A stretch of DNA of 64,000 bases from contig NZ_JAULSC010000003.1 of the NCBI RefSeq assembly GCF_030518195.1, positions 1 through 64,000 of the forward strand. The letters run 5' to 3'. Of the stretch, positions 9,463 to 18,321 are shown one piece after another (within the stretch, counting starts at the first letter, position 1; the number at the start of each line of letters is the position of its first letter). The position numbers and the translations under genes were made by a program. Below the pieces are notes generated by a model, which worked only from the letters and a program-made list of their open reading frames with translations, did not search any database and was not told the DNA's origin. The DNA is from Nocardioides cremeus (GTDB lineage Bacteria > Actinomycetota > Actinomycetes > Propionibacteriales > Nocardioidaceae).

Positions 9463-10656
9463 TCAGTCGTCGGCGGAGCGGCCCGACTGGCGACCGAGCA
9501 CCAGCGCGATCTGGAGGGTGAAGGCCTCGCGCGCCTCGGTGGGGTCGAGCCCCACGAGGTCGGCGACCTGGCGCAACCGGTAGCGCACGGTGTTGGCGTG
9601 CACGAAGAGGGCGCGCGCGGTCGCCTCGATCGAGCTGCCGGACTCGAAGTAGGCCGTCAGCGTGGTGGTCAGGGTGCCGCGCGAGCGCAGCAGCGGCACG
9701 TACACCTCCTCGACCAGGTGGCGCCGGGCGTGGCCGTCGCCGCCGAGCGCCCGCTCGGGCAGCAGCTCGTCGGTGCGGACCGGGCGGGGCGCGCCGGGCC
9801 ACCCGACGGCGACCCGGTGAGCGGAGACCGCGGCCCGCGCCGAGAGGTGGGCGGTGTCGAGGCTGTCGGCGACCGGCCCCACCACGACCGGGCCCTCGCC
9901 GAAGACGTCCACGACGTGGGCGGCGGCGGCCCGTGGCTCGGTGACCCCGCCCAGCAGCAGGACCAGCCGGTCGCCCTGGACCGCCCCGAGAGCGTCCATG
10001 CCCGCGGCCTGGGCGGCGCGACGGGCCTCCTCGAAGAGGTCGGTCTCGGCGCGGCGGGCGGGTGCCTTGCCGAGCACGACGACGACCTGGCCGCGCCCGC
10101 GCCAGCCCAGGGCGCTTGCCCGGGAGGCGATGGTCTCGTCGGCCTCGGCGCGCAGCACCGCGTCGACCACGAGCGCCTCCAGCCGCGCGTCCCAGGCGCC
10201 GCGGGACTCGGCGGCGCGGGCGTAGACCTCCGCGGTGGCGAAGGCGACCTCGCGGGCGTAGCGCAGCACGGCCGCGTGCACCTCGAGCGCGTCCTCCGGC
10301 TCCAGGAGGGAGTCGACGTTGGCCTCGATGACCTCGATCGAGAGCCGCACCAGGTCGACGGTCTGCTGCAGGCTGATCACCCCGGCCAGGGCGCGGGGTG
10401 CGGCGCCGAAGACCGAGGAGGCCAGCGCCCCCTCGCCCGACGGGGTGCTCTCGCCGTCCTCGGCGTACCAGCTGACGAACTGGCGCACACCGGCCTGGAC
10501 GATCAGGCCCACCCAGGACCGGTGCTCCGCGGCCAGGTCGCGGAACCACGGGAGCGTCGTCTCCATCCGCCCGGTCGCGGCCGTGCTCAACGTCCCGGTG
10601 GAGCGCAGCAGGGTCTGGGCGGCGCGGCTGCGCGACGCCGGGGCATGGTCGACCAC
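9463..10656 (-). CDS. fasR: PucR-type HTH regulator of fatty-acid synthesis (FasR/MabR)
   Basis: 397 residues. The C-terminal HTH_30 (PucR) domain is clear: GSSIEATARALFVHANTVRYRLRQVADLVGLDP, followed by an LQIALVL helix, at about residues 335-385. The central region is the GGDEF-like/CdaR domain usual in the family. It sits directly upstream of fabD, as in Streptomyces (fasR) and Mycobacterium (mabR, Rv2242), where it activates the fas operon and senses long-chain acyl-CoA. The GTG at 10656 lies exactly 6 nt after TAGCCT, so the mRNA is probably leaderless. Purine-catabolism PucR is unlikely given this context. Confidence 0.9.
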   Translation of the reverse strand: MVDHAPASRSRAAQTLLRSTGTLSTAATGRMETTLPWFRDLAAEHRSWVGLIVQAGVRQFVSWYAEDGESTPSGEGALASSVFGAAPRALAGVISLQQTVDLVRLSIEVIEANVDSLLEPEDALEVHAAVLRYAREVAFATAEVYARAAESRGAWDARLEALVVDAVLRAEADETIASRASALGWRGRGQVVVVLGKAPARRAETDLFEEARRAAQAAGMDALGAVQGDRLVLLLGGVTEPRAAAAHVVDVFGEGPVVVGPVADSLDTAHLSARAAVSAHRVAVGWPGAPRPVRTDELLPERALGGDGHARRHLVEEVYVPLLRSRGTLTTTLTAYFESGSSIEATARALFVHANTVRYRLRQVADLVGLDPTEAREAFTLQIALVLGRQSGRSADD

Positions 10657-10662
10657 CCCTGC

Positions 10663-10668
10663 AGGCTA
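10663..10668 (-). promoter_or_regulatory. -10 element, leaderless start of fasR
   Basis: TAGCCT on the minus strand, then six bases (GCAGGG), then the GTG start at 10656. Spacing matches a -12 to -7 hexamer with transcription beginning at the start codon. Confidence 0.6.
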
Positions 10669-10863
10669 GTGCGCCCGCCTGCGCGCAGGGGCAGACCCAG
10701 GTCGGGGAAGGGCGGTGCCGGCCGCACGCGCAGGTCAAGTTTCGGCCGCGAAGGGGTGAGAACCCTTACGTGCAAGGGAATTGTGCGACATGGTGTCCCG
10801 ACGCCGCAGTGCTCACGACCCCCAGGTGGGGTGTCGGCTGCGGTCGCCACGACAGGAGGACCG

Positions 10864-11829
10864 GTGCCCCCCAGCCGCCACCACGTCCAGCACCTCACCG
10901 TCCACGGCCACCAGCGCGCCTTCGTGCAGGTCGGGCAGGGGCCGGTGCTGCTGCTGCTGCACGGCCTGGGCTGCGACCACACGACCTGGTCGCCGGTGAT
11001 CGACGGGCTCGCCGAGCACTACACCGTCATCGCGCCCGACCTGCTCGGGCACGGGCTCTCGGACAAGCCGCGCGCCGACTACAGCGTCGGCGGCTACGCC
11101 AACGGCGTGCGCGACCTGCTGACGGTGCTGGGCATCGACAAGGTCACTGTGGTGGGCCACAGCTTCGGCGGCGGCGTCGCGATGCAGTTCGCCTACCAGT
11201 TCCCCGAGCGGACCGAGCGGATGATCCTGGTCGCCTCGGGCGGGCTGGGCCCCGAGGTGACGCCGGCGATCCGCGCGATCACCACGCCCGGCTTCCAGCA
11301 GGCGATGGGTCTGCTGACCCTCCCGGGCGTGCGCCACGTGGGCACGGCGGGCCTGCGCACGCTCGCCGCGCTGCCGACCGCGGCCACCCGCGACCTCGGC
11401 GAGGTCGCCGACATCTACGACTCCTTCAAGGACCCGCGCGCCCGCGCCGCGATCCGCCACGTGGTCAGCGCGGTCGTGGACTGGAAGGGCCAGATCGTCA
11501 CGATGGCCGACCGGGCCTACCTGACCGAGGCGATGCCGATGTGCGTGGTGTGGGGACGCGACGACCTGGTCATCCCGGTGCGGCACGCGCGCAACGCGGC
11601 CGCGCTGGCGCCGAAGGCGCGCGTCGAGATCATCGCGCGCAGCGGCCACTTCCCGCACAAGGATCACCCCGAGCGCTTCGTGGAGGTCGTGCACGACTTC
11701 GTGCGCGACACCCGGCCGGCGACGTACTCGCGCGCCCGCTGGCGCCGCCTGCTCAAGAACGGTCCGACCAGCCCTGCCGGCTCCGTGGCGCAGGTCGTGC
11801 CGCTGGCCGCCGCCGACGCGGGCGCCTGA
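10864..11829 (+). CDS. Alpha/beta hydrolase
   Basis: 321 residues. Motifs: LLLLHGLGCDHTTW (oxyanion), VVGHSFGGGVAMQF (nucleophile Ser), VVWGRDDLVIPVRHA (acid) and IIARSGHFPHKDHPERF (His). The order and spacing are those of the epoxide-hydrolase/haloperoxidase-like group. The substrate is unknown. The GTG at 10864 has CAGGAGGA five to ten bases upstream. The gene is inserted between fasR (divergent) and aceE (convergent), two genes that are neighbours in mycobacteria; a role in acyl-ester or lipid turnover is possible but unsupported. Confidence 0.88.
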   Translation: MPPSRHHVQHLTVHGHQRAFVQVGQGPVLLLLHGLGCDHTTWSPVIDGLAEHYTVIAPDLLGHGLSDKPRADYSVGGYANGVRDLLTVLGIDKVTVVGHSFGGGVAMQFAYQFPERTERMILVASGGLGPEVTPAIRAITTPGFQQAMGLLTLPGVRHVGTAGLRTLAALPTAATRDLGEVADIYDSFKDPRARAAIRHVVSAVVDWKGQIVTMADRAYLTEAMPMCVVWGRDDLVIPVRHARNAAALAPKARVEIIARSGHFPHKDHPERFVEVVHDFVRDTRPATYSRARWRRLLKNGPTSPAGSVAQVVPLAAADAGA

Positions 11830-11875
11830 GCCGAGCGGCGTACGCCGCAGCCGCCCGAAGCGCGGCCAGCACGTG

Positions 11876-11910
11876 ACGACGGCCCCGGAGCAGTGCTCCG
11901 GGGCCGTCGT
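11876..11910. terminator. Bidirectional terminator between hydrolase gene and aceE
   Basis: Near-perfect 35-bp palindrome with arms ACGACGGCCCCGGAGCA and TGCTCCGGGGCCGTCGT around a single central G. It lies between the convergent ends at 11829 and 11944 and can serve both strands. Confidence 0.85.
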
Positions 11911-11943
11911 CGTCGCCGGGGCCCGTGTGCCACGGGCCCCGGC

Positions 11944-14793
11944 TCAGGCGTCGCCGCCCTCCTGCTTGACCCCGCTCACGGCGGTCGGGTCGTCGATGCG
12001 GTACTTCGAGAACGCCTTCTCCACCAGGCTCGGGTCGATCTCGCCGGCGTCGGCCAGCGCCTGCAGCGAGCGGACCACGACCGACTCGGCGTCGATGTGG
12101 AAGAAGCGCCGCGCCGCGGGGCGGGTGTCGGCGAAGCCGAACCCGTCGGCTCCCAGCACGCAGTAGTCGCCGGGGACCCAGCGCGCGATCTGCATCGGCA
12201 CCGCGGTCATGTAGTCGCTCACCGCGACGAACGGGCCGTCGTGGCCGGACAGGGCGGTGGTCACGAACGGGGTGCGGGGCTCGGCGGTTGGGTTGAGCAG
12301 GTTGTGCTCCTCCGAGGCGACGGCCTCGCGGGCCAGCTCGTTCCACGACGTCACCGACCAGGTGTCGGCCTGCACGCCCCACTCCTCGGCGAGCAGCTGG
12401 CGCGCCTTCTCGACCCAGGGGAAGCCCACGCCCGAGGTCATCAGCTGGACCCGGGGGCCCTCGCCGTCGGCCGTGGAGACCTTGTGCACGCCCTTGAGGA
12501 TCCCCTCGACGTCGACGTCGTCGGGCTCCTTGGGCTGGTGCACCGGCTCGTTGTAGACCGTGATGTAGAAGATCACGTTCTCGCCGTCGGGGTGCTCCTC
12601 GCTGGTGCCGTACATCCGCTCGAGGCCCGAGCGCATGATGTGCCCGATCTCGTAGGCGAAGGCAGGGTCGTAGTGCACGACCGCCGGGTTGGTGGCCGCC
12701 AGCAGCGGCGAGTGGCCGTCGGCGTGCTGCAGGCCCTCGCCGGTCAGCGTGGTGCGACCGGCGGTCGCGCCGATGAGGAAGCCTCGGGCCAGCTGGTCGG
12801 CCATCGCCCAGATCGAGTCGCCGGTGCGCTGGAAGCCGAACATCGAGTAGAAGATGTAGAACGGGATCATGTGCTCGCCGTGCGTGGTGTACGCCGATCC
12901 CGCGGCGGTGGCCGAGGCCATCGCGCCGGCCTCGGAGATGCCCTCGTGGAGCATCTGGCCCTGCTGGGACTCCTTGTAGGAGAGCAGCAGCTTGCGGTCC
13001 ACCGACTCGTAGAGCTGGCCCTGCGGGTTGTAGACCTTGGCCGAGGGGAACATCGAGTCCATGCCGAAGGTGCGGTACTCGTCGGGCGCGATCGGGACCA
13101 GGCGCTGGCCGATCTCGGGGTCCTTCATCCAGTCGCGCAGCAGGCGCACGACCGCCATCGTGGTGGCCACCGAGTTCTTGCCCGAGCCCTGCTTGAGCTC
13201 GGAGTAGACCTTGTCTCCGGGCAGGGTGAGCGACTTGGCCCGGTTGACCCGGCGCGGCACGGCGCCGCCGAGGGCCTTGCGGCGCTCCATCATGTACTCG
13301 ATCTCGGGGGCGTCGGCGCCGGGGTGGAAGAACGGCGCGGCGCCGGTCTCCTCGTAGGAGCGCTCGAGGTCGCGGTCGGAGATCGGCAGGTAGAGACGGT
13401 CGCGGAACTTCTTGACGTCGTCCTGCGTCAGCTTCTTCATCTGGTGGGTGGCGTTCTTGCCCTCGAGGGCGTCGATCGTCCAGCCCTTGACGGTCTTGGC
13501 CAGGATCACCGTGGGCTGCCCGACGTGCTTCTTGGCGGCGTCGAAGGCGGCGTAGACCTTGCGGTAGTCGTGGCCGCCGCGGGGCAGCTTCTGGATCTGC
13601 CGGTCGTTCATGTGCTCGACCATCTTGCGCAGGCGCGGGTCGCCGCCGAAGAAGCTGTCGCGGATGTAGGCGCCGTCCTCGACGGAGTAGGTCTGGAAGG
13701 CGCCGTCGGGGGTGGTGTTCATCTTGTTGACCAGCACGCCGTCGACGTCGCGGGCCAGCAGGTCGTCCCACTCGCGGCCCCAGACGACCTTGATGACGTT
13801 CCAGCCGGCGCCCCGGAAGGTCGACTCGAGCTCCTGGATGATCTTGCCGTTGCCGCGCACCGGGCCGTCGAGCTGCTGCAAGTTGCAGTTGATGACCCAG
13901 GTCAGGTTGTCGAGCTCCTCGCGGGCCGCGACCCCGATGGCGCCCAGCGACTCGGGCTCGGCCATTTCGCCGTCACCGAGGAAGGCCCACACGTGCTGCT
14001 GGTCGGTGTCCTTGATGCCGCGGTTGTGCAGGTAGCGGTTGAAGCGGGCCTGGTAGATCGAGTTGATGCCGGTCAGGCCCATCGAGACCGTGGGGAACTC
14101 CCAGAAGTCGGGCATCAGCCGCGGGTGCGGGTAGGAGGGCAGCCCGGCTCCGGTGCCGTGCTGGACCTCCTGGCGGAAGCGGTAGAGCTGCTCCTCGGTG
14201 AGGCGGCCCTCGAGGTAGGCGCGGGCGTAGACGCCGGGGGAGCCGTGGCCCTGGATGTAGATCTGGTCGCCGCCGCCGGGCGCGTCCTTGCCCTGGAAGA
14301 AGTGGTTGAAGCCGACCTCGTAGAGGCTGGCCGAGGACTGGTAGGTGGCGATGTGACCGCCCACCTCCAGGCCCTTGCGGTTGGCGCTGGAGACCATCAC
14401 CGCGGCGTTCCAGCGGATGAAGGCGCGGATGCGTCGCTCGACGTCCTCGTCACCGGGGAACCACGGCTCGCGCTCGGGCGGGATGGTGTTGATGTAGTCG
14501 GTGCTGCGCAGCGCCGGGACCCCCACCTGGGTCTCGCGGGCGCGCTCGAGCAGGCGCAGCATCACGTAGCGGGCGCGGTCGCGGCCGCGCTCGGCCAGCA
14601 TCGAGTCGAACGACTCGATCCAGTCGCGGGTCTCGTCCGGGTCGATGTCGGGCAGCTGGGTGGGCAGACCCTCGTGGATCACCGAGGTCTTGGCGCTGCC
14701 ACGCGAGGTGGGCGTGCTCCGCTCGCTCTCGGAGCCGGTGGGCTCGGTGGCGTCCGCGGAGGTGCCTGCTGCAGGAGCTGAGTCGTCGGTCAC
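11944..14793 (-). CDS. aceE: Pyruvate dehydrogenase E1 component, homodimeric type
   Basis: 949 residues, full length for the AceE family. It decarboxylates pyruvate with thiamine diphosphate and passes acetyl to E2, feeding acetyl-CoA to fatty-acid synthesis. The ThDP/Mg motif is visible as [14 protein letters not shown], and the active-site segment as [15 protein letters not shown]. The first ~35 residues are Ser/Thr/Glu-rich and disordered. The GTG at 14793 has no good Shine-Dalgarno, but CACGAT lies 6 nt upstream (14800-14805), so leaderless initiation is possible. It is adjacent to DUF3052 and close to ahpE and fasR, as in Mycobacterium. Confidence 0.96.
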   Translation of the reverse strand: MTDDSAPAAGTSADATEPTGSESERSTPTSRGSAKTSVIHEGLPTQLPDIDPDETRDWIESFDSMLAERGRDRARYVMLRLLERARETQVGVPALRSTDYINTIPPEREPWFPGDEDVERRIRAFIRWNAAVMVSSANRKGLEVGGHIATYQSSASLYEVGFNHFFQGKDAPGGGDQIYIQGHGSPGVYARAYLEGRLTEEQLYRFRQEVQHGTGAGLPSYPHPRLMPDFWEFPTVSMGLTGINSIYQARFNRYLHNRGIKDTDQQHVWAFLGDGEMAEPESLGAIGVAAREELDNLTWVINCNLQQLDGPVRGNGKIIQELESTFRGAGWNVIKVVWGREWDDLLARDVDGVLVNKMNTTPDGAFQTYSVEDGAYIRDSFFGGDPRLRKMVEHMNDRQIQKLPRGGHDYRKVYAAFDAAKKHVGQPTVILAKTVKGWTIDALEGKNATHQMKKLTQDDVKKFRDRLYLPISDRDLERSYEETGAAPFFHPGADAPEIEYMMERRKALGGAVPRRVNRAKSLTLPGDKVYSELKQGSGKNSVATTMAVVRLLRDWMKDPEIGQRLVPIAPDEYRTFGMDSMFPSAKVYNPQGQLYESVDRKLLLSYKESQQGQMLHEGISEAGAMASATAAGSAYTTHGEHMIPFYIFYSMFGFQRTGDSIWAMADQLARGFLIGATAGRTTLTGEGLQHADGHSPLLAATNPAVVHYDPAFAYEIGHIMRSGLERMYGTSEEHPDGENVIFYITVYNEPVHQPKEPDDVDVEGILKGVHKVSTADGEGPRVQLMTSGVGFPWVEKARQLLAEEWGVQADTWSVTSWNELAREAVASEEHNLLNPTAEPRTPFVTTALSGHDGPFVAVSDYMTAVPMQIARWVPGDYCVLGADGFGFADTRPAARRFFHIDAESVVVRSLQALADAGEIDPSLVEKAFSKYRIDDPTAVSGVKQEGGDA

Positions 14794-15024
14794 TCGTCCA
14801 TCGTGGCACGCAGACCGGCGAACCGAAATCTACCCGTCGGTATGTCCTGTATGCGGTCACCGGCGTCCTGAGAGGGGTCCCGAACGGCCTCGGGGCGGGT
14901 GCGCCGACGCCAGCGCAGGAGGCTCGTCACCCGCGCGGGAGGTTGCGTCGCCCGCCCAACTCCGCTGGACTGTCCGCACTACCCTGCGGCGCGGTGCCGC
15001 GGGTGTGACGACGTGGAGGTCTCA

Positions 15025-15465
15025 GTGAGCTCGACCGCGGGTGGCGGGTCCACCCAGACAGGCACCCCTTCAGGCCCGGCCGAGCGCCTCGGCCTCAGCA
15101 AGGGAATGGTGGTCCAAGAGCTCGGGTGGGACAACGACACCGACGACGCGCTGCGGGTGGCCATCGAGGACGCCATCGACGCCGACATGGTCGACGGTGA
15201 CTACGGCAACGTCGTCGACGCCGTCGTGCTCTGGTTCCGCGACGACGACGGTGACCTGGTCGACTCGCTGGTCGACGCCCTGACCGACCTGGTCGGCGGT
15301 GGCGCCATCTGGCTGCTCACCCCGCGCATCGGACGACCGGGGTCGGTCGACCCCGCCGACGTCGCCGAGGCCGCCCCCGTGGCCGGCCTCGCGCAGACCA
15401 CCACCGCGACCGTGAGCAAGGACTGGGCCGCCACGCGCCTGGTCACCCCCAAGACCCCCGCCTGA
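15025..15465 (+). CDS. DUF3052 family protein
   Basis: 146 residues. It matches DUF3052, found next to aceE across actinobacteria: ERLGLSKGMVVQELGWD near the N terminus, an acidic middle, VDALTDLVGGGAIWLLTPR and QTTTATVSKDWAATRLV at the C terminus. The function is unknown. It is divergent from aceE with a 231-bp shared upstream region. The GTG at 15025 is chosen because GGAGGT (15015-15020) lies four bases upstream. Confidence 0.92.
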   Translation: MSSTAGGGSTQTGTPSGPAERLGLSKGMVVQELGWDNDTDDALRVAIEDAIDADMVDGDYGNVVDAVVLWFRDDDGDLVDSLVDALTDLVGGGAIWLLTPRIGRPGSVDPADVAEAAPVAGLAQTTTATVSKDWAATRLVTPKTPA

Positions 15466-15545
15466 CCCAGGTCCGGCCACACCCCCGGCCACGACCGTCC
15501 CGCCCCGGCCGCGGGTCGCGGGGTGGCCCCGGCAGATCGGACGTC

Positions 15546-17171
15546 ATGATCTCCACGCTGCTCACCAGCGCCGGATCGGCGGGCACCAGCCTGCGCGTGC
15601 TGGCACGCGCGGGCGTGCTGCGCCCCTACTCACCGGTGGTCCTGGCCAGGCTGGCCAAGGTGCTCAAGGACTGGGGCACCGGCCCGGCCGGCGGGTTCGC
15701 CTCCCTGGCCGTGCGCGCCCCCGACGACGTCGGGGTCGTCGACGAGCTCGGCGAGCTCACCTGGAGCCAGCTGCACCGGCGCTCGAACGCCCTGGCCCGG
15801 GCCCTGCGCGAGCGCGGGATCGGCGAGGGCGACGCCGTCGCGGTGATGTGCCGCAACCACCGCTTCTTCCTCGACGTGACCTGCGCGGCCGCCAAGCTGG
15901 GGGCCGACGCGCTCTACCTCAACACCGCCTTCGCCGGGCCGCAGCTGGTCGAGGTGCTGGGGCGCGACCGCCCCGCCGCGGTCGTGCACGACCAGGAGTT
16001 CCTCGACCTGCTCGGGGAGGCCGACGTGCAGCGCCGCGTCGTGGCCTTCGTCGACGACGAGCGCGACCTCCCGGACGGCGCCGACACCGTCGAGCGGCTC
16101 GTCGCGACCCACGACAGCAGCGACCTCGAGCCGCCCGCGCGCCACGGGCGCACGGTCATCCTGACCTCGGGCACCACCGGCACCCCCAAGGGCGCGCCGC
16201 GCAGCGAGGCCGGCGTCGACGCCGCCGTGGCCCTGCTCTCGGCGATGCCGCTGCGGCGCGGGTGGCGCTGCCACGTGGCCGCCCCGCTCTTCCACACCTG
16301 GGGCTTCGCCCACATGGCCCTGGCGATGCTGCTGGGCTCCACCCTCGTGCTCCGGCGCCGCTTCGAGCCCGAGGAGGCGCTGCGCACGATCGCCGAGGAG
16401 CGCTGCGAGAGCGTCGCGGTGGTCCCGGTGATGCTGCAGCGCATCCTCGCCCTGCCCGACGAGGTCCTCGACGCCCACGACCTCTCCCGCGTCGAGGTAG
16501 TCGCGTCGTCCGGCTCCGCGCTGCCCGGCGACCTCGCCCTGACCTGGATGGACCGCTTCGGCGACAACCTCTACTCGACCTACGGCTCGACCGAGGTCGC
16601 CTACGCCGCCGTGGCCGGGCCCGCGGACCTGCGCGCGGCGCCCTCGACGGCCGGCCGGGCGCCGTACGCCACGGTGCTGAAGGTGCTCGACGAGACCGGC
16701 GCCGAGGTGCCCGCAGGACAGGCCGGGCGCATCTTCGTCGGCAACACGCTGCTCTTCGAGGGCTACACCGGCGGCGGCTCGAAGGAGGTCGTCGACGGGT
16801 TGATGGCCACCGGTGACATGGGCCGCATCGGCGACGACGGGCGGCTCTACGTCGAGGGGCGCGACGACGACATGATCGTCTCGGGCGGCGAGAACGTCTT
16901 CCCCCAGGAGGTCGAGGACTGCATCGCCCGCCACGACGACGTCGCCGAGGTGGCGGCCGTCGGTGTCGACGACGACGACTACGGCCAGCGGCTGCGTGCC
17001 TTCGTGGTGGTCCGCGACGGCGCCCGGCTCGACCAGGAGGACGTCCAGGGATGGGTCAAGCAGCACCTTGCGCGCTACAAGGTGCCCCGCGAGGTGGTCT
17101 TCCTCGACGAGCTGCCGCGCAACGCCACCGGCAAGGTGCTCAAGCGGGACCTGCGGGGCGAGGACGCGTGA
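15546..17171 (+). CDS. Acyl-CoA synthetase (AMP-forming, FadD-like)
   Basis: 541 residues, an ANL-superfamily adenylate-forming enzyme that activates a carboxylic acid, probably a fatty acid, to acyl-AMP and then acyl-CoA. Motifs: P-loop TVILTSGTTGTPKGAPR (about residue 203), STYGSTEVAY, hinge GRDDDMIVSGGENVFPQEVE, and the C-terminal catalytic Lys in PRNATGKVLKRDLRG. The N terminus (LARLAKVLKDWGTGPA) resembles mycobacterial FadD2/FadD12-like enzymes. It overlaps the following peroxiredoxin gene by 4 nt (GTGA), so the two are co-translated. Chain-length preference is not readable. Confidence 0.92.
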   Translation: MISTLLTSAGSAGTSLRVLARAGVLRPYSPVVLARLAKVLKDWGTGPAGGFASLAVRAPDDVGVVDELGELTWSQLHRRSNALARALRERGIGEGDAVAVMCRNHRFFLDVTCAAAKLGADALYLNTAFAGPQLVEVLGRDRPAAVVHDQEFLDLLGEADVQRRVVAFVDDERDLPDGADTVERLVATHDSSDLEPPARHGRTVILTSGTTGTPKGAPRSEAGVDAAVALLSAMPLRRGWRCHVAAPLFHTWGFAHMALAMLLGSTLVLRRRFEPEEALRTIAEERCESVAVVPVMLQRILALPDEVLDAHDLSRVEVVASSGSALPGDLALTWMDRFGDNLYSTYGSTEVAYAAVAGPADLRAAPSTAGRAPYATVLKVLDETGAEVPAGQAGRIFVGNTLLFEGYTGGGSKEVVDGLMATGDMGRIGDDGRLYVEGRDDDMIVSGGENVFPQEVEDCIARHDDVAEVAAVGVDDDDYGQRLRAFVVVRDGARLDQEDVQGWVKQHLARYKVPREVVFLDELPRNATGKVLKRDLRGEDA

Positions 17172-17653
17172 GCCAGCACCACACCGACGAGCGCGGCCTG
17201 ACCCTGGGCGGCCCGGCCCCCGACTTCACGCTGCGCGACCAGTTCGGCCAGGACGTCACCCTGTCGTCGTACCGCGGGGTGAAGGCGGTGGCGATCCTCT
17301 TCTACCCCTTCGCCTTCTCCGGGGTGTGCACCAGCGAGATGACCGGGGTGCGTGACCGGCTCGCGGAGTTCATGACCTTCGACACCGAGGTGCTCGCCAT
17401 CTCCTGCGACCCGATGTTCGCGCTGCGGGCCTTCGCCGACGCCGACGGCCTGAACTTCCCGCTGCTCTCCGACTTCTGGCCGCACGGGCAGGTCGCGCGG
17501 TCCTACGACGTCTTCGACGAGGTCGCCGGGGCGCCGCGTCGCTCGTCGTACGTGGTGGACAAGCAGGGCCTGGTGCGGTGGGCGGTGCACAACGCGAACC
17601 CGGACGGACGCGACCTCGACGAGCACCTGCGCGAGCTCACGGCCCTGGCCTGA
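17168..17653 (+). CDS. ahpE: AhpE-type 1-Cys peroxiredoxin
   Basis: 161 residues. It reduces hydroperoxides, including fatty-acid hydroperoxides, and peroxynitrite. The peroxidatic Cys is in PFAFSGVCTSEMTG, and the PFAF(S/T)G form is that of the AhpE subgroup rather than AhpC. A second Cys occurs in AISCDPMFALRAF. The GTG start at 17168 overlaps the ligase stop. In M. tuberculosis ahpE (Rv2238c) lies in the same neighbourhood with DUF3052 and aceE, which supports the assignment. It is cytoplasmic. Confidence 0.92.
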   Translation: MSQHHTDERGLTLGGPAPDFTLRDQFGQDVTLSSYRGVKAVAILFYPFAFSGVCTSEMTGVRDRLAEFMTFDTEVLAISCDPMFALRAFADADGLNFPLLSDFWPHGQVARSYDVFDEVAGAPRRSSYVVDKQGLVRWAVHNANPDGRDLDEHLRELTALA

Positions 17654-17766
17654 GCGCCGTCCCCGGTACGAGTCCGGGGTCCTGGTCTGGACCGCTGCCG
17701 GCAAAATCCGCCGCGAATCGTGGAGAGTCCTCACGGACGCGTCGAGCACCCCGTAGCCTTGGCATC

Positions 17767-17804
17767 GTCGAACCGCTGGTGACCCGAGACGCCAGCGGTT
17801 CGAC
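17767..17804 (+). terminator. Hairpin after ahpE
   Basis: Arms GTCGAACCGCTGG and CCAGCGGTTCGAC (13 bp, perfect) with a 12-nt loop, followed by TCATTT. Probable terminator of the ligase-ahpE unit, 114 bp past the ahpE stop. Confidence 0.6.
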
Positions 17805-17832
17805 TCATTTCCGACCCGCGTGCGTGAGCGTC

Positions 17833-17838
17833 TAGTGT
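17833..17838 (+). promoter_or_regulatory. -10 element for tRNA-Val
   Basis: TAGTGT 35 bp upstream of the tRNA 5' end, a plausible -10 hexamer. No convincing -35 was seen. Confidence 0.35.
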
Positions 17839-17873
17839 GTGGCCCGCCCGCGGTGCGCTCCGTGCGGGCTCCG

Positions 17874-17948
17874 GGGCGTATAGCTCAGCGGTAGAGCACC
17901 TCGCTTACAACGAGGTGGTCGGGGGTTCGATCCCCTCTGCGCCCACCA
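17874..17948 (+). tRNA. tRNA-Val (UAC)
   Basis: Cloverleaf: acceptor GGGCGTA with TGCGCCC, D stem GCTC/GAGC, anticodon stem CCTCG/CGAGG with loop CTTACAA (anticodon TAC, decoding GUA), T-arm GGGGGTTCGATCCCCT. CCA is encoded. It is 75 nt in all. Confidence 0.96.
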
Positions 17949-18065
17949 CCGCGACGGCCGGCGAGAAACTAATCGCCGTGTCGTCCCATCCGGGAGGGTG
18001 AGCGTGCCGAAGCACCTGTGACCCGCCTCACCAGGGGCGGTCGCAGACCCGTGGAGGCAACTCGG

Positions 18066-18320
18066 ATGAGTGAGACCAGCAGAAGGAACGTGATCGCGGT
18101 GGCAGGTGCCGGCGCCGCGGTCGGAGCAGCAGCACTCATGGGTGGGGGAGCGGCCTCGGCGGCCTCCCGCCCGAGCCGCATCAGCGCCCAGGAGCCGCTC
18201 GTCGCCTATGTCGAGGACCACCGCTCCGACCGGGTGACGCTGATGATCGGCGAGGACGAGGTGGTCGTGCGCGACCGCGACCTCGTCACCCGCCTGCTCG
18301 CCGCGATGGGAGGCAAGTGA
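18066..18320 (+). CDS. Small Tat-type exported protein upstream of DUF4331 gene
   Basis: 84 residues. The N terminus has a twin-arginine pattern (ETSRRNVIAVAGAG), a hydrophobic core and an ASAAS cleavage site near residue 34, leaving a mature peptide of about 50 residues rich in Val, Glu, Arg and Asp. The Tat motif lacks the usual FLK, so export could also be Sec. The ATG at 18066 has GGAGG (18053-18057) eight bases upstream. Its stop lies 1 bp before the DUF4331 start, so the two are a unit. I do not recognise the family; an accessory or chaperone role for the DUF4331 protein is a guess. Confidence 0.75.
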   Translation: MSETSRRNVIAVAGAGAAVGAAALMGGGAASAASRPSRISAQEPLVAYVEDHRSDRVTLMIGEDEVVVRDRDLVTRLLAAMGGK

Positions 18321-18321
18321 G

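Noticed and set aside
9463..10656. Assignment of the PucR-type regulator to purine catabolism
   Set aside because: No purine genes are near; position and domain layout match FasR/MabR beside fabD.
8158..10863. Very long plus-strand open frame antisense to fabD and fasR
   Set aside because: High-GC shadow of the minus-strand genes; only the part from 10864 (alpha/beta hydrolase) has family motifs and a ribosome site.
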